Source: Paenibacillus sacheonensis (GTDB taxonomy: Bacteria; Bacillota; Bacilli; Paenibacillales; Paenibacillaceae). Taken from it: a DNA stretch of 64,000 nucleotides. Positions 8,078 through 17,719 of this stretch are shown here, one piece after another. How positions within the stretch are numbered: position 1 is the stretch's first letter; each line of letters begins with the position of its first letter. The DNA lies in the NCBI RefSeq assembly GCF_009909195.1, contig NZ_JAAAMU010000007.1, positions 62,001-126,000 on the forward strand. The letters run 5' to 3'. The notes under the pieces were generated by a model. That model was not told the DNA's origin and ran no database searches. It saw only the letters and a program-made list of their open reading frames with translations. The translations under genes were made by a program, and so were the position numbers.

Positions 8078-8791
8078 ATGACATTCTACCCTCGCCGGGA
8101 CAGCGTCCGGCAGCAAGATTCCGATCCTCTTCCGAGAGGACCCGTCAATGTATTCGCAAGGTTTATTGGCCCGAATCCCATCACGTCGGCGAATCCCGTT
8201 TCGCGGTATCCTTCCATACATCCAAGCGCTTTTCTCGGTCCGTTCACCAGTGTCATCGGCGATGTGCGTATCTCGGACCAAGTGTTCGTTGCGCCAACCT
8301 CAACGCTTCGGGCCGATGAAGGAACGCCATTCTTTATCGGCTCGAGAACCAATATTCAGGATGGCGTGATTCTGCACGGATTGGCGAATCGATCTATTCA
8401 GGTGGCCAACAAGCCTTATTCGATTTTTATAGGCAACAGAGTCTCCATTGCTCACGGGGCCATCGTTCACGGTCCTTGCCTCGTTGAAGACGATGCATTC
8501 ATCGGCTTCAAGGCTATTCTCTTCAACGCATATGTCGGCCGTGGCTCCTATATTTCGAACGATGCGATCTTGACCAACGGAGTACGGCTGGCGCCGAACC
8601 GTTTCGTCCCGCCGGGCGCGCATATCGATACCCAGGTCAAGGCTGATTCGCTCGCCGCCGTTCCCAAGGATGCGGAGGAGTTAGCCGAACAGGTCATCCG
8701 GGTTTACTCGGAATTCCCTCCCTCCTACGACGCCATGTTCGGCACTCGCCGCTGCTCCTGCGGAATAGCATACAACCATACGAAATTATGA
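8078..8791 (+). CDS. Gamma-class carbonic anhydrase-like hexapeptide-repeat protein
   Basis: 237 residues. GAGGAG lies 7 bp before the ATG at 8078, which decides this start over an in-frame ATG at 7982. The middle of the protein is a left-handed beta-helix of hexapeptide repeats (GPFTSVIGDVRISDQVFV region). Histidines in VILHG and IAHGAIVHG fall where the three metal-binding histidines of gamma-carbonic anhydrases lie. The expected reaction is reversible hydration of CO2, although many family members have no proven activity. No signal peptide. The C-terminus ends with a CSCG segment of unknown meaning. Confidence 0.75.
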   Translation: MTFYPRRDSVRQQDSDPLPRGPVNVFARFIGPNPITSANPVSRYPSIHPSAFLGPFTSVIGDVRISDQVFVAPTSTLRADEGTPFFIGSRTNIQDGVILHGLANRSIQVANKPYSIFIGNRVSIAHGAIVHGPCLVEDDAFIGFKAILFNAYVGRGSYISNDAILTNGVRLAPNRFVPPGAHIDTQVKADSLAAVPKDAEELAEQVIRVYSEFPPSYDAMFGTRRCSCGIAYNHTKL

Positions 8792-8798
8792 GGATATA

Positions 8799-8841
8799 CG
8801 AATGGCCGGAAAACTCCACGCAGGAAGTTTCCGGCCATTCG
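8799..8841. terminator. Long perfect hairpin between convergent genes
   Basis: CGAATGGCCGGAAA (8799-8812) and its exact complement TTTCCGGCCATTCG (8828-8841) form a 14-bp stem around 15 bases. It lies between the convergent genes ending at 8791 and 8914, so it most likely terminates transcription from one or both sides, although the T-run is poor. Confidence 0.65.
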
Positions 8842-8913
8842 TTTGCGCGAATTTCAACGTTTGATCGACATGCGCTTACCTGGAACGCGACCTTGCGGAA
8901 GCAGCGAAAGCGA

Positions 8914-10938
8914 TTATTTTTGACCAGGGCGCTCCGTCCGATAAAACATTCTGCTCTGCCAGCTGCCGATGCGATCCAGCGTAAGGATGATCTCGCCATT
9001 CCCCTGACGGTAGTCGCGATCCGCCAGCAGCCGGCTGCTGCCATCGGCCATCAGCTCATAGACGCGCCCGCCGTCCGCCGCTGCACGCAGTTTGACCTCG
9101 ATCGCGCCAGTTTCGTCGAACGATCCGTTCAATAACAGGACGAGCCATCCGCTGCCATCCTCCGCTCCTTTGAAGAACGGCACCACCTTGCAGCAGCGGT
9201 CGATGATTACGGGCAGACGTCCGCCGCTCAGCCAATCCGAGATCCGCAGCAATTGCGCTCTCTTGGCCGCGGAGTGAATATGCTGCCAAGGCATATAGCC
9301 TTGAACGGCAACCCGGCCGCCCAGCGTATTCTCGTAGACCGACGAGACCGGACCCAGATCCACGTTCGTGAAGCTGATCAGCCGGCTAAGTACGCGCACT
9401 TCATCGTGAAGCGCCCGCAAAGCATAGCACGCGCCTTTCGACATCGATTGGCGCGCATCTCTCTCCTCGCCTTGATCGCCGCCGTTCAGCGGATCGTCCG
9501 TGAACCGCTCCAGCACGCCGTTGTCATATACACGGTCAACCGCAACTCCGCAATAAGCCCCCAAGCCACGATCGGTTAAGATCTCCAAGGCGCGGCCGTC
9601 CAGCAATACGCCGCCGCTTAACATCGCGATCAGCTCTTCGGTCGAGTAGGCCTCCGGCATGTTCCCCGAGAGGATGACGCCGCAGGCGGAATCCGGATGC
9701 ATCGCGAGCGGAATGCCGATCTCGCTTAGCACATAAGCCTTAGGGGAATTGTCCACCGCGATGCTGTCGAACCAGTTGCCGTTCTCTACGTTTCGCTTGG
9801 CTTCATACGCGGCAGGCAAAGCCGGATAAAGCCCAGCGGTTCTATAGCTGCCGGCAATGCGCTCCATCTCGGCCCATAACGGTCTGCTCGCCTGAATGCC
9901 CTGCAGCAGCTCGCGATAGTCCTCCAGCGAACCCTTCTCGCCCTTCAGCGCATCGAATGCCACGCCGTTCGAACCGGCCATGATCGCCGCCGTGCATTCC
10001 AAGAGCGTAATATGGACGGATTTGGCCAATCGCTGGAACGGGAAATTCTCCAGTTCGTACTGGATATCCCGCACGGAGTCCGGGTAAAGTCCGATCTGGC
10101 GATTGGTCTCGTGAATCTTGCGCACGAACCCGAACGGCTTGCCGTCCTCGAAGAAGCCGCCGCCCGGCCGGGCTTTCACGGCCTTCAACGCCTGGAACCA
10201 TCTCTTGTAATCGGCGCCGGTATACGTAGATATGCTGAGACTTACCGTCATCAGGCCCAGTTCGATGGAGGCGTCCACGCCGTGTACGGCTTCCGCGATG
10301 TGCGCAAGCAAGCGTTCGATCGTCTCGATGTTCTGCTGGACCCATCGCTCCCGGTGGATTCCGCCTTCGCTTGCATTCAGCTCGTTCACCAGCTGTTCTC
10401 TCGTGAAGTCGGATGCGTGATTTCGATTATAGATATCTAAACATGCCGGACAGAAGCAAGCATAGTCGACGCCCAGCGCGAACATCCGCACGTCGTCGTC
10501 TACCCAGATGAAATCCGGTTTCGTCCGCGCGGCAAGCCTATACTTGTCGGCTATGTAGGCGCGAAATTCGTCGGAGTTCGGACAGAAGCTGCTCGTGGAC
10601 TCCGCCCCGTCCGGCCCCACCGCTCCTTGATAGGGTAATGCGGGAAACCAGTCCCAGCCTTCGGGAAAATGGCCCAGCGTGGCAAGCATATTCACGCCGA
10701 CATTTCGGAAGCCGGCCGCGCGCAAGCGCTCGATCCGATTGTCGATGATGGCGCATCTGGCGCTGAATTCATCTAACGGGTAATAACCGTAATGCCAATA
10801 CTCCGTAAATATCGCGAGCTCGTCGATACTGTCCTTATATGCCGTCAGGAATGACAGGAGCTGTTGAAATTGCTCCTCCTCCTCGTACCGATTCACGACT
10901 ATCCGAAACGAAAGCTTTAACTCGCCGGATCTATCCAT
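8914..10938 (-). CDS. Uncharacterised TIM-barrel-like protein, possible glycosidase (paralogue of 47088-48698)
   Basis: 674 residues from the ATG at 10938; an ATG nine bases upstream sits too close to its GGAGGG. No family was recognised with certainty. The N-terminal half reads like a (beta/alpha)8 barrel with WVDDDVR near residue 145 followed by CFCPACLDIYNR. The same DDD-R and C-x-C-x-x-C pattern occurs in the gene at 47088. The C-terminal part resembles a glutamine-amidotransferase-like/trimerisation region and a small beta domain, as in GH42-type enzymes. No signal peptide. It is the last gene of the locus, 71 bp behind its neighbour. The three-Cys cluster may bind metal. Confidence 0.55.
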   Translation of the reverse strand: MDRSGELKLSFRIVVNRYEEEEQFQQLLSFLTAYKDSIDELAIFTEYWHYGYYPLDEFSARCAIIDNRIERLRAAGFRNVGVNMLATLGHFPEGWDWFPALPYQGAVGPDGAESTSSFCPNSDEFRAYIADKYRLAARTKPDFIWVDDDVRMFALGVDYACFCPACLDIYNRNHASDFTREQLVNELNASEGGIHRERWVQQNIETIERLLAHIAEAVHGVDASIELGLMTVSLSISTYTGADYKRWFQALKAVKARPGGGFFEDGKPFGFVRKIHETNRQIGLYPDSVRDIQYELENFPFQRLAKSVHITLLECTAAIMAGSNGVAFDALKGEKGSLEDYRELLQGIQASRPLWAEMERIAGSYRTAGLYPALPAAYEAKRNVENGNWFDSIAVDNSPKAYVLSEIGIPLAMHPDSACGVILSGNMPEAYSTEELIAMLSGGVLLDGRALEILTDRGLGAYCGVAVDRVYDNGVLERFTDDPLNGGDQGEERDARQSMSKGACYALRALHDEVRVLSRLISFTNVDLGPVSSVYENTLGGRVAVQGYMPWQHIHSAAKRAQLLRISDWLSGGRLPVIIDRCCKVVPFFKGAEDGSGWLVLLLNGSFDETGAIEVKLRAAADGGRVYELMADGSSRLLADRDYRQGNGEIILTLDRIGSWQSRMFYRTERPGQK

Positions 10939-11009
10939 CGCTTGCATCTCCCTCCGATGTCAAACATGATAACCTGATTGTTTCAAAAGCCCGAATCCGC
11001 GCTCCTGTA

Positions 11010-12137
11010 TCATTGCGAGAGTGGTACCAGCTTGCCCTCGCCCGGTTCCAACCGAATCGTCACGCGTCTATTGTCCGCGAAGACGATGACCGACTCGGCC
11101 GGGAGCGTGTATTCGCGATTGACCACGAATAACGAATGGGGCCGGCCGCCGCTGGAGAAGCACCCCGCAATGGCCGGATCGCCTTCCAGGGCGGCAACGG
11201 GGCCGAACGAATCGCAAACTTCTTCAACGCCCGCCAGCGGTTCCCCGGATACGAGCAGCCCCACGGATTCCAGCGACTGCAAGACCGGACCTATTGAAGC
11301 CGCTTCGCGATTGACGGTTTGAACGTTCCGGTAGGTTAAAGTCTTGGAACCGTCCTTCCGGATCAGCGCTTCTCCGTAGGTCTCTCCGTTGGCAGGTTCC
11401 GGCGTCCAATAGGTAAAGTATTGAATGCCCTTCGCGCCGAACGCGAGACTCACATTGACCTGCCAACGAATCTCCGCTTCGTTCGGTTCCCGATACGTGC
11501 CGTTGAACGTAATCGCTTGAATAAACAGCCAGAACGGCACGCGGCGCGAGCGACAGGCTTTGTGGATCGTCCACAAATTCGCGTAATACGTCGCCTTCAC
11601 CGAACCGTCCATCCTTAAGGGATAGTAATCGTACGATAATATCTTCGGCTGAAACGTATCCAGGAACCGTTCCACATGTTCCGCGTACGTCTCCGTTCCC
11701 AATTGCTTCGCGGATGCATAATCAGGCAGCAGATTCACGTAGGCCAGTCCGTCCGGGACGAGCGTGTCGTAGGTTCGGGCGAGCGCTGCCAAGCGGTCGA
11801 ATTGGTCGGCGCTGGGCTCGTCGTAGAACAAGTGCCCCATATAGGCGGGATGCGAGGAAAACCGGGACAACAGCGGCTCCATGGCCGGTGCTTGGTCCGC
11901 ATCCAAATTCTTCACGAGCGGGTCGCTGACGATATAGGTCAGCCCGTTCTCGAGCGAGCAGTCCAAAGCATGGATCACGGCTTCCTCGCCGTGTTCGAGT
12001 TCCCTGAATCCGATCACGAAAGTAAACCCGGCATCGCGAATATCCTTGTAGCTCTCGATGGAAACCGCATGAGCCGGGGGCGGTACCCATAGACCGATCG
12101 GAAACGGCCTCAAGCCGGCGGCTGTCGAATCGTTCAT
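11010..12137 (-). CDS. Putative TIM-barrel glycoside hydrolase
   Basis: 375 residues, no signal peptide. A barrel-like pattern runs through most of the length: IGLWVPP strand, GHLFYDEPS (acidic pair at a strand end, near residue 105), ILSYDYYPL, FWLFIQAIT and GIQYFTYWTPEP. A C-terminal beta region follows. This looks like clan GH-A or a GH42-related family, but I could not assign a family or name catalytic residues with confidence. The start overlaps the stop of the upstream SGNH gene by 4 bp (ATGA). Confidence 0.5.
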   Translation of the reverse strand: MNDSTAAGLRPFPIGLWVPPPAHAVSIESYKDIRDAGFTFVIGFRELEHGEEAVIHALDCSLENGLTYIVSDPLVKNLDADQAPAMEPLLSRFSSHPAYMGHLFYDEPSADQFDRLAALARTYDTLVPDGLAYVNLLPDYASAKQLGTETYAEHVERFLDTFQPKILSYDYYPLRMDGSVKATYYANLWTIHKACRSRRVPFWLFIQAITFNGTYREPNEAEIRWQVNVSLAFGAKGIQYFTYWTPEPANGETYGEALIRKDGSKTLTYRNVQTVNREAASIGPVLQSLESVGLLVSGEPLAGVEEVCDSFGPVAALEGDPAIAGCFSSGGRPHSLFVVNREYTLPAESVIVFADNRRVTIRLEPGEGKLVPLSQ

Positions 12138-13216
12138 TTCTTGATTCCTCCAGTCGTCGATATCCCTTCATTCAACAGCGTTTGCAAAATCGGCGTCAGT
12201 CCGTCCGCGATTCTCATAAAGCCGAGATCGGTAGGATGAACGCCGTCCACCGTGCATTCGTTCCACAGTTCTCCGGTCAACTCGGCTCCGTCGCAGAAAG
12301 CGATGAAGCGATCGCCTTGGCCGCGAAGCTGCTCTACCAGGTCTCTCTGATAATTCCGTCTCGCGATTCTGTCTTCCCGGGACGTCGTCAGTAGATGCTC
12401 GTATCCGTAAGGAATCCGCGACAGGACGAGGATCGGAACCTCGGCATGCCGGCTTCGCAAGATGCGCAGAAATTCGGGCATCGTGCGAATCAGATTATCG
12501 ATCGTCGGGTTGTTGGCGTCATAATCGATGACGATGCAGCCCGGATCGTCGATCTCGCTCATGAACCTTGCGATCTCGGGATCGCCCTGACCGTTGCCGG
12601 AGAAGCCCAGATTGATGAATTCCCTGTCAAACCTGCGGCTCAGAATGTTCGCGTACGACATGCCCGGCCGCGACGCGCAGCCTCCCTGCGTAATCGAGGT
12701 TCCGTACAGCACGACTTTGCGGTCCGACGCATAAGCCGGATATTCGGCCAGGCCTGCCCCCGGATTCACCCCGATCCGGACTTCGTGAACGCCTTGAAAC
12801 AACGGGAAGTTTAACGTTACGCAGCGCATCTCCGCTTCCCGTCCTTCGAAGAATACGTACTCGTACTGATCGGCATCGTGGGGAAATCTCGTCGTTCCGT
12901 AATACCGCTGCTCCCCGGGCGCTCCCACATAACAATCGAATCCGTTCACGGCCGTCGCGGGAATATGTTCCGCGGTATTCGGCGCGAACAGCTTGACCCG
13001 AATGGCGAGCTTCGTCGCGTTCGTTCGGAAACGGATCTGACCTCCGGACGTGTTGTCCGCCAAATCATTCAATATGTCGCGTATAGCGCCGGGAGCCGTG
13101 ACCGGCAGCCGGCGATACTTGCGTTCCTTTGCCCACCAAGCGAAGCCTGCAATCCGAAAAGGAGGTTCATCGGGCGAGAGCCACTTCAGCTCGTCTTCGG
13201 TAACGGATCGTTCCAT
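12134..13216 (-). CDS. SGNH/GDSL hydrolase with N-terminal beta domain (carbohydrate esterase-like)
   Basis: About 360 residues. The N-terminal ~170 residues look like a beta-sandwich. The SGNH hydrolase domain follows: block I YGTSITQGG (nucleophile Ser), GFSGNG (Gly/Asn), DYDANNP, and block V DGVHPTDLG (Asp and His). Esterases of this kind remove acetyl groups from sugars. No signal peptide. The start at 13216 is supported by GGAGG about 11 bp upstream; an in-frame ATG at 13234 is also possible. It lies directly behind a GH78 gene and overlaps the next gene by 4 bp. Confidence 0.8.
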   Translation of the reverse strand: MERSVTEDELKWLSPDEPPFRIAGFAWWAKERKYRRLPVTAPGAIRDILNDLADNTSGGQIRFRTNATKLAIRVKLFAPNTAEHIPATAVNGFDCYVGAPGEQRYYGTTRFPHDADQYEYVFFEGREAEMRCVTLNFPLFQGVHEVRIGVNPGAGLAEYPAYASDRKVVLYGTSITQGGCASRPGMSYANILSRRFDREFINLGFSGNGQGDPEIARFMSEIDDPGCIVIDYDANNPTIDNLIRTMPEFLRILRSRHAEVPILVLSRIPYGYEHLLTTSREDRIARRNYQRDLVEQLRGQGDRFIAFCDGAELTGELWNECTVDGVHPTDLGFMRIADGLTPILQTLLNEGISTTGGIKK

Positions 13217-13237
13217 CGTTCGCGCATCCTCCATTCG

Positions 13238-15925
13238 TTATTTCGACGCTCCGAGCCGAGTCCGAAAATGGTAGTCGCCGGACCCGACTTGAAAGACGCG
13301 TCTGTCTCCGACGATCCCAAGATCGATGATGGACGCTCCGGTTCCCGCCCGATCGTTCGCCCCGTCCGGTATCGGTCGTCCGCTTTCGTACACGGGCTCG
13401 CCGTCCGCATGCGGAATATGAATGTCCGCCTTCGTATTCGGCGGGATCGTCACCTGAATGTCCGCGGCGCCGCCCTCGATCGACCAGCGATTCCGGATCG
13501 TCCCGTAACTGCTTTCGTAGCGGCAATCCACGAACGCGAGCTTGTCGTTCATGAAGGGACGAATCTGAATATGCTTATACCCGGGGGTATCGGATCGCCT
13601 GTCGATGCCTCCCATGTAACGAAACATCCATTCCCCTACGGCGCCGAGCGCGTAATGGTTGAACGAGTTCATGCCCGGATTCTGGAAGCCTTTCTCCTCG
13701 GTCCAGCCGTCCCATCTTTCCCAGATCGTCGTCGCTCCGTTCCGAACGGAATACAGCCAGGAAGGATACGTATCCTGCAGCAGCAGGCGGTATGCGGCAT
13801 CCTCATAGCCCACTTCGCATAGAACGGGCAGCAAATATTTGATGCCATGGATGCCCGTCGTAATATGCCAGCCGCGCTGCTCGATATCCGCGGCCAGATG
13901 GGAAGCGGCTTTCCGTCTCGTATCCTGCGGGAGCAAATCCATAAACAACGCCATCGCGTAACCCGTCTGCGTCTCGCCCGCGATTCGTCCGTCCTCGGTC
14001 ACGAAGGCTTCGTTGAATCGGGAACGAATGCGATCGAATAACGCGGCGTACGAAGCAGCTTGCTCCGCTCTCCCGACCGCCTCCGACATCTCCGCCATGA
14101 GCTTGGCGCAGTAGGCAAAGTAAGCGGTCGCGAACACGTCCATCGGCGTATTCGCGTTAAGCGACAGCCAGTCGCCGTAATACTGGGTATCCGTGCGGAG
14201 CAGGCTCGGGTTCATCTGGACCAGATACGCCATCCAGGCGGCCATGGCGTCATAATGCTCTTCGATGATCCGACGATCTTCGTAGACGCCGTACATCGTC
14301 CAAGGGATGATAACGCCCGCGTCGGCCCAGCCCGCGGAAGCGACGAACGTGCTCCAATCCGAGAAGCCTTTGAGAAACGGCGCCGTGTCCGTGAAAGCGC
14401 CCGTCTTCCGCTGCGCATCCGCGATATCGGTCATATACTTCGCGAAAAACCCGGCCGCGTCCATGTTATACGTTGCAGTGCGGGAGAAGATCTGGGCATC
14501 GCCTGTCCACCCCATCCGCTCGTCCCGCTGCGGACAATCCGTCGGGACGCTGATAAAGTTCGCGCGCTGCGTCCATTGGATATTGCTGAACAATCGATTG
14601 ACGCCCGCATCGGACGTGACGAGCCTGCCCGTCGGCTTCATCGCGTTGTGGATGACGCGTCCCGTGACCTGAAGAACGTTCACATCCGCGGACGCGGTAA
14701 TCTCCACGTATCGGAAGCCGTGAAACGTAAACCGAGGCTCGTAGATTTCTTCGCCTTCGCCTTTGAGGATATAGGTATCCGTTTGTTTCGCCGTGCGCAA
14801 GTTATCGGTGTAGATCGACCCGTCCGGGTTCAAAACTTCTGCATAGCGCAGCGTGACCGCCGAGCCCCGGTCGCCCATCAATCGGATGCGCGCCCAGCCG
14901 ACCATATTCTGACCGATATCGACGAGCCGCGTTCCAGGCGCAAGCTTCTGCTCGGCTATCTGTTCCATGACTTCCATGACCCGGATCGGCGGGCTGATCT
15001 GCGCCTGGATCCAGCCTTTGAAACCGCCGAACGCATGCGGGCTGCGCCAGGCCGAATCGTCGAAGCCCGCTTCGTTCCAACCGCGGTGCTCCAACCTCGC
15101 GTCGTAGCTCTCGCCCATGAGAAAATCCGAGAACAGGATCGGTCCCTTGCTCTCTTTCCACGATGCATCCGAGACGATCGTCTCCTCCGTCCCGTCTTCG
15201 TAACGGACGTACAGCTGCAGCATGAATCGAAGCGCCTCGCCGTACAGGTTCTTCCCGTACCAAGCGATGTGACCGCTGTACCATCCTTCCCCGAGAATGG
15301 TCCCTACGGCATTCGGGCCTTCCCGCAGCAAGGAGGTGACATCATACGTCCTGTAATGAACTCTCGTATGATAATCGGTCCATTCCGGAGCAAAATAGTC
15401 TTCGCCGACACGGCTCCCGTTGAGGCTGATCTCGATCGCGCCGAATGCGGTCGCATAGATCGTCGCCTCCCGAATCGGCTTGCCGATCGCGAAGGACTTA
15501 CGGAAGAAACCGGCTTCCCGGTTTCCTTCAACGGGTTTGAACGGTTCGCCGATCCACTCCGCCTTCCAGTCGTCCCGGCTCAGAAGTCCCATGGACCATT
15601 CGGCCGTTTCGCTCCATACGGACGGATTCCCTTCCGTATCCCATACGCGGACTTTCCAATAATAGCGCTCGTTCGACCGAAGAGGCGCCCCGCCGTACGG
15701 AACGAACACCGATTGCTCCGACTCCACTTTGCCCGAATCCCATACGTTCCCGGTTTCATCCAGGAGCTGCCGTATATCCGTGGAGACGAGGATGCGGTAA
15801 GCGGATTGGAGAAAACCTCTGGCCTTGGTTTCGATCATCCAACTCAATCTTGGTCGGGTCGAGTCGATGCCGAGCGGGTTGTACAAGTATTCCGTCTTGA
15901 GATTCGTCGGGATGATGCTGTGCAT
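13238..15925 (-). CDS. Alpha-L-rhamnosidase, GH78
   Basis: 895 residues with full GH78 architecture: N-terminal fibronectin-like and sugar-binding beta domains (WDSGKVESEQS, RYYWKVRVWD), the (alpha/alpha)6 catalytic barrel, and a C-terminal beta domain. The catalytic-site motif CPQRDERMGWTGDAQ is intact, and the MNSFNHYALGAVGEWMF motif is typical. It releases terminal alpha-L-rhamnose. No signal peptide, so it is intracellular. A second, distinct GH78 lies at 33689-36799. GGAGG-type ribosome site just upstream of 15925. Confidence 0.93.
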   Translation of the reverse strand: MHSIIPTNLKTEYLYNPLGIDSTRPRLSWMIETKARGFLQSAYRILVSTDIRQLLDETGNVWDSGKVESEQSVFVPYGGAPLRSNERYYWKVRVWDTEGNPSVWSETAEWSMGLLSRDDWKAEWIGEPFKPVEGNREAGFFRKSFAIGKPIREATIYATAFGAIEISLNGSRVGEDYFAPEWTDYHTRVHYRTYDVTSLLREGPNAVGTILGEGWYSGHIAWYGKNLYGEALRFMLQLYVRYEDGTEETIVSDASWKESKGPILFSDFLMGESYDARLEHRGWNEAGFDDSAWRSPHAFGGFKGWIQAQISPPIRVMEVMEQIAEQKLAPGTRLVDIGQNMVGWARIRLMGDRGSAVTLRYAEVLNPDGSIYTDNLRTAKQTDTYILKGEGEEIYEPRFTFHGFRYVEITASADVNVLQVTGRVIHNAMKPTGRLVTSDAGVNRLFSNIQWTQRANFISVPTDCPQRDERMGWTGDAQIFSRTATYNMDAAGFFAKYMTDIADAQRKTGAFTDTAPFLKGFSDWSTFVASAGWADAGVIIPWTMYGVYEDRRIIEEHYDAMAAWMAYLVQMNPSLLRTDTQYYGDWLSLNANTPMDVFATAYFAYCAKLMAEMSEAVGRAEQAASYAALFDRIRSRFNEAFVTEDGRIAGETQTGYAMALFMDLLPQDTRRKAASHLAADIEQRGWHITTGIHGIKYLLPVLCEVGYEDAAYRLLLQDTYPSWLYSVRNGATTIWERWDGWTEEKGFQNPGMNSFNHYALGAVGEWMFRYMGGIDRRSDTPGYKHIQIRPFMNDKLAFVDCRYESSYGTIRNRWSIEGGAADIQVTIPPNTKADIHIPHADGEPVYESGRPIPDGANDRAGTGASIIDLGIVGDRRVFQVGSGDYHFRTRLGASK

Positions 15926-15965
15926 GCAATCGCCTCCAATGGGATCGATGAACGGATTGTAATAA

Positions 15966-17636
15966 TCATGGGTCTTGTATCAGTTTCAATATGGCGCTGC
16001 TGAGCACGGCATCGAACGGTCCCCAATTCTGGTCGACAAGCCCATAAGGATGGTTCACCATGTTGCCTTTAAGCTCCGTTAGGAAATACTTCCCGAACCT
16101 GTGAAGATGGCTGAAATACGCGTAAGCGCCGACGAAAGCCATTCCGTATTCGGCGGCCAGGCGCCGATACAGCTCATGATACTTCCGGAAGCTGCTCGAG
16201 GAACCGTATCTGGAGAAGAGCGGATTGGCGCCGTTATTCGTTAGGAGGATGCAGGGGATGCCGGCATCTTGGATCCGCTGCAGAATCGAACGCGCAGCCC
16301 GTTCGGTTTCTTCCGGATCGCCATGACAGACATCGTTGATGAAATATTCCATGATGATCAAGTCGGGCGCGGCGCTTAACACTTCGGGTTGGAAGCGATG
16401 CCTGCCGTGACGCATCTCTTCTCCTCCGTACGCGATGACCGAAGTCGAGATCGCGGTTTGCGGGTAAGCTTGCCTGAGTCCGCGCACGACTTGAGCGGGC
16501 CATAATCCGGACCGCGCGTTGCTCGCGCCGAAGAACGCGATGCGTACGGGTTTTCCTGCAGCAGCCTTGCTCCTGAAACGATCCAGATGAGCGCGCTGCT
16601 CCAAGGGGATAAAGGCCAGCGGATCGCTTCCGTTAAGCGCCTGTCTTCGATCGAAGATCATTTCCGGATAAGCCGTAACGCGGTATTCGCCGGACAAGTC
16701 CCAATTTGCGCCCGTTTCCGATTCCATTTGCGAAAAATCCAGCTCCAGCCCCCAGCTGACCGGGTAACGGTAAGCGGATTGCAGCAGCAATGGCAGCTTC
16801 CGATCGAGCGGCAGCGGCTGCTCCTCCGTCCATCGCAAATTAGCCGTCGTTAAGAATGCATCCGTGCCGTAATCTTCTCCGGTAGCACCGATTCGGTAGA
16901 GATACTGTTCCCGGGGATCGCTATTCGCGGCTGAAACTTCGACCACATAGGTGCGTTCTGCCATGTCCTCGTACCGCCCCGACAGGACCGGCCGCGAATT
17001 CGTCGACCGCGCGGATGGCGAGCCGCTCGCCGCGATCACGCTTCCTCCGCCATGGATACGGGTTTGTCCCCAACCCGTGAAGATATGGGCCAGAACGAAG
17101 CCCGAATGAACCGCCGGCGGCTCGGGCAGCAGCAGCTCGCGGGACTCCGGCGCTTCGCTTGCGCCTTCGACGACTCGTATCGTTCCGTCCTCGAGCAGAA
17201 CGACGGCATCGTATCGGCACAGCCAGACGTCGTAATCGATGGAGAGCTCCTGACCCGCGCCGATCTCCCCCTGCGGATGACGCTTGATAGTCCCCCAATA
17301 GCTGTCTTCCGCGTAATCTACTTCCGGTATGTATTGCTTCGCCCGATCCTTCGAATAGACCTGCAGCGAACCCGGAACCATGCGTTGATACGGCGCCCCG
17401 GCCGAGCCTCGAAGATTCTCGCCGTTCCATCCGCTGGGCGAAGCGGTCCCTTCGCCTTGGATGTGATAGATTTGCTTGGTATACCGCCTTTGCCCTGCTT
17501 CGCGAATTCGAATCGAGACCGCTTGCGCAAGCTCGATGGACCGTTTGCCCATCTCTATGCTCCCCGGCTCGACGATGACGTTCATGGAAGCCGGCTCCGT
17601 GGGTACGACCGCAAGGCCTGAACAGGTTATGCGCAT
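15966..17636 (-). CDS. SGNH-type hydrolase with large N-terminal beta region
   Basis: 556 residues. The first ~370 residues are beta-rich and not assigned to any family. The C-terminal ~190 residues look like an SGNH hydrolase: FFGASNARSG (block I Ser), VIAYGGEEM (Gly), EYFINDVCHGD (Asn), and a C-terminal NHPYG with His. The likely role is deacylation of a sugar. No signal peptide. It follows the binding-protein gene and its terminator by about 30 bp, so it is transcribed either by read-through or from an unseen promoter. Confidence 0.65.
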   Translation of the reverse strand: MRITCSGLAVVPTEPASMNVIVEPGSIEMGKRSIELAQAVSIRIREAGQRRYTKQIYHIQGEGTASPSGWNGENLRGSAGAPYQRMVPGSLQVYSKDRAKQYIPEVDYAEDSYWGTIKRHPQGEIGAGQELSIDYDVWLCRYDAVVLLEDGTIRVVEGASEAPESRELLLPEPPAVHSGFVLAHIFTGWGQTRIHGGGSVIAASGSPSARSTNSRPVLSGRYEDMAERTYVVEVSAANSDPREQYLYRIGATGEDYGTDAFLTTANLRWTEEQPLPLDRKLPLLLQSAYRYPVSWGLELDFSQMESETGANWDLSGEYRVTAYPEMIFDRRQALNGSDPLAFIPLEQRAHLDRFRSKAAAGKPVRIAFFGASNARSGLWPAQVVRGLRQAYPQTAISTSVIAYGGEEMRHGRHRFQPEVLSAAPDLIIMEYFINDVCHGDPEETERAARSILQRIQDAGIPCILLTNNGANPLFSRYGSSSSFRKYHELYRRLAAEYGMAFVGAYAYFSHLHRFGKYFLTELKGNMVNHPYGLVDQNWGPFDAVLSSAILKLIQDP

Positions 17637-17662
17637 GGAAAAGTCCTCCCGCTAATCGAAGT

Positions 17663-17692
17663 AAAAAGGGACCGCCGAAGGCCGTCCCCTTA
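17663..17692 (-). terminator. Terminator after the solute-binding-protein gene
   Basis: On the minus strand GGGAC...GTCCC closes around a CTTCG loop and is followed by TTTTTA. It lies 28 bp past the stop at 17720. It may be leaky, since the genes downstream run in the same direction without an obvious new promoter. Confidence 0.75.
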
Positions 17693-17719
17693 TACTGAAT
17701 CGCTCGCTAACGTCCGTTT

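Noticed and set aside
14060-16003. 647-codon open frame opposite the first GH78 gene; similar long frames at 34778-36784 and 50133-51935
   Set aside because: They mirror strong GH78 or GH36 coding on the other strand, have no recognisable domains and are rich in Arg, as expected for antisense frames in GC-rich genes.
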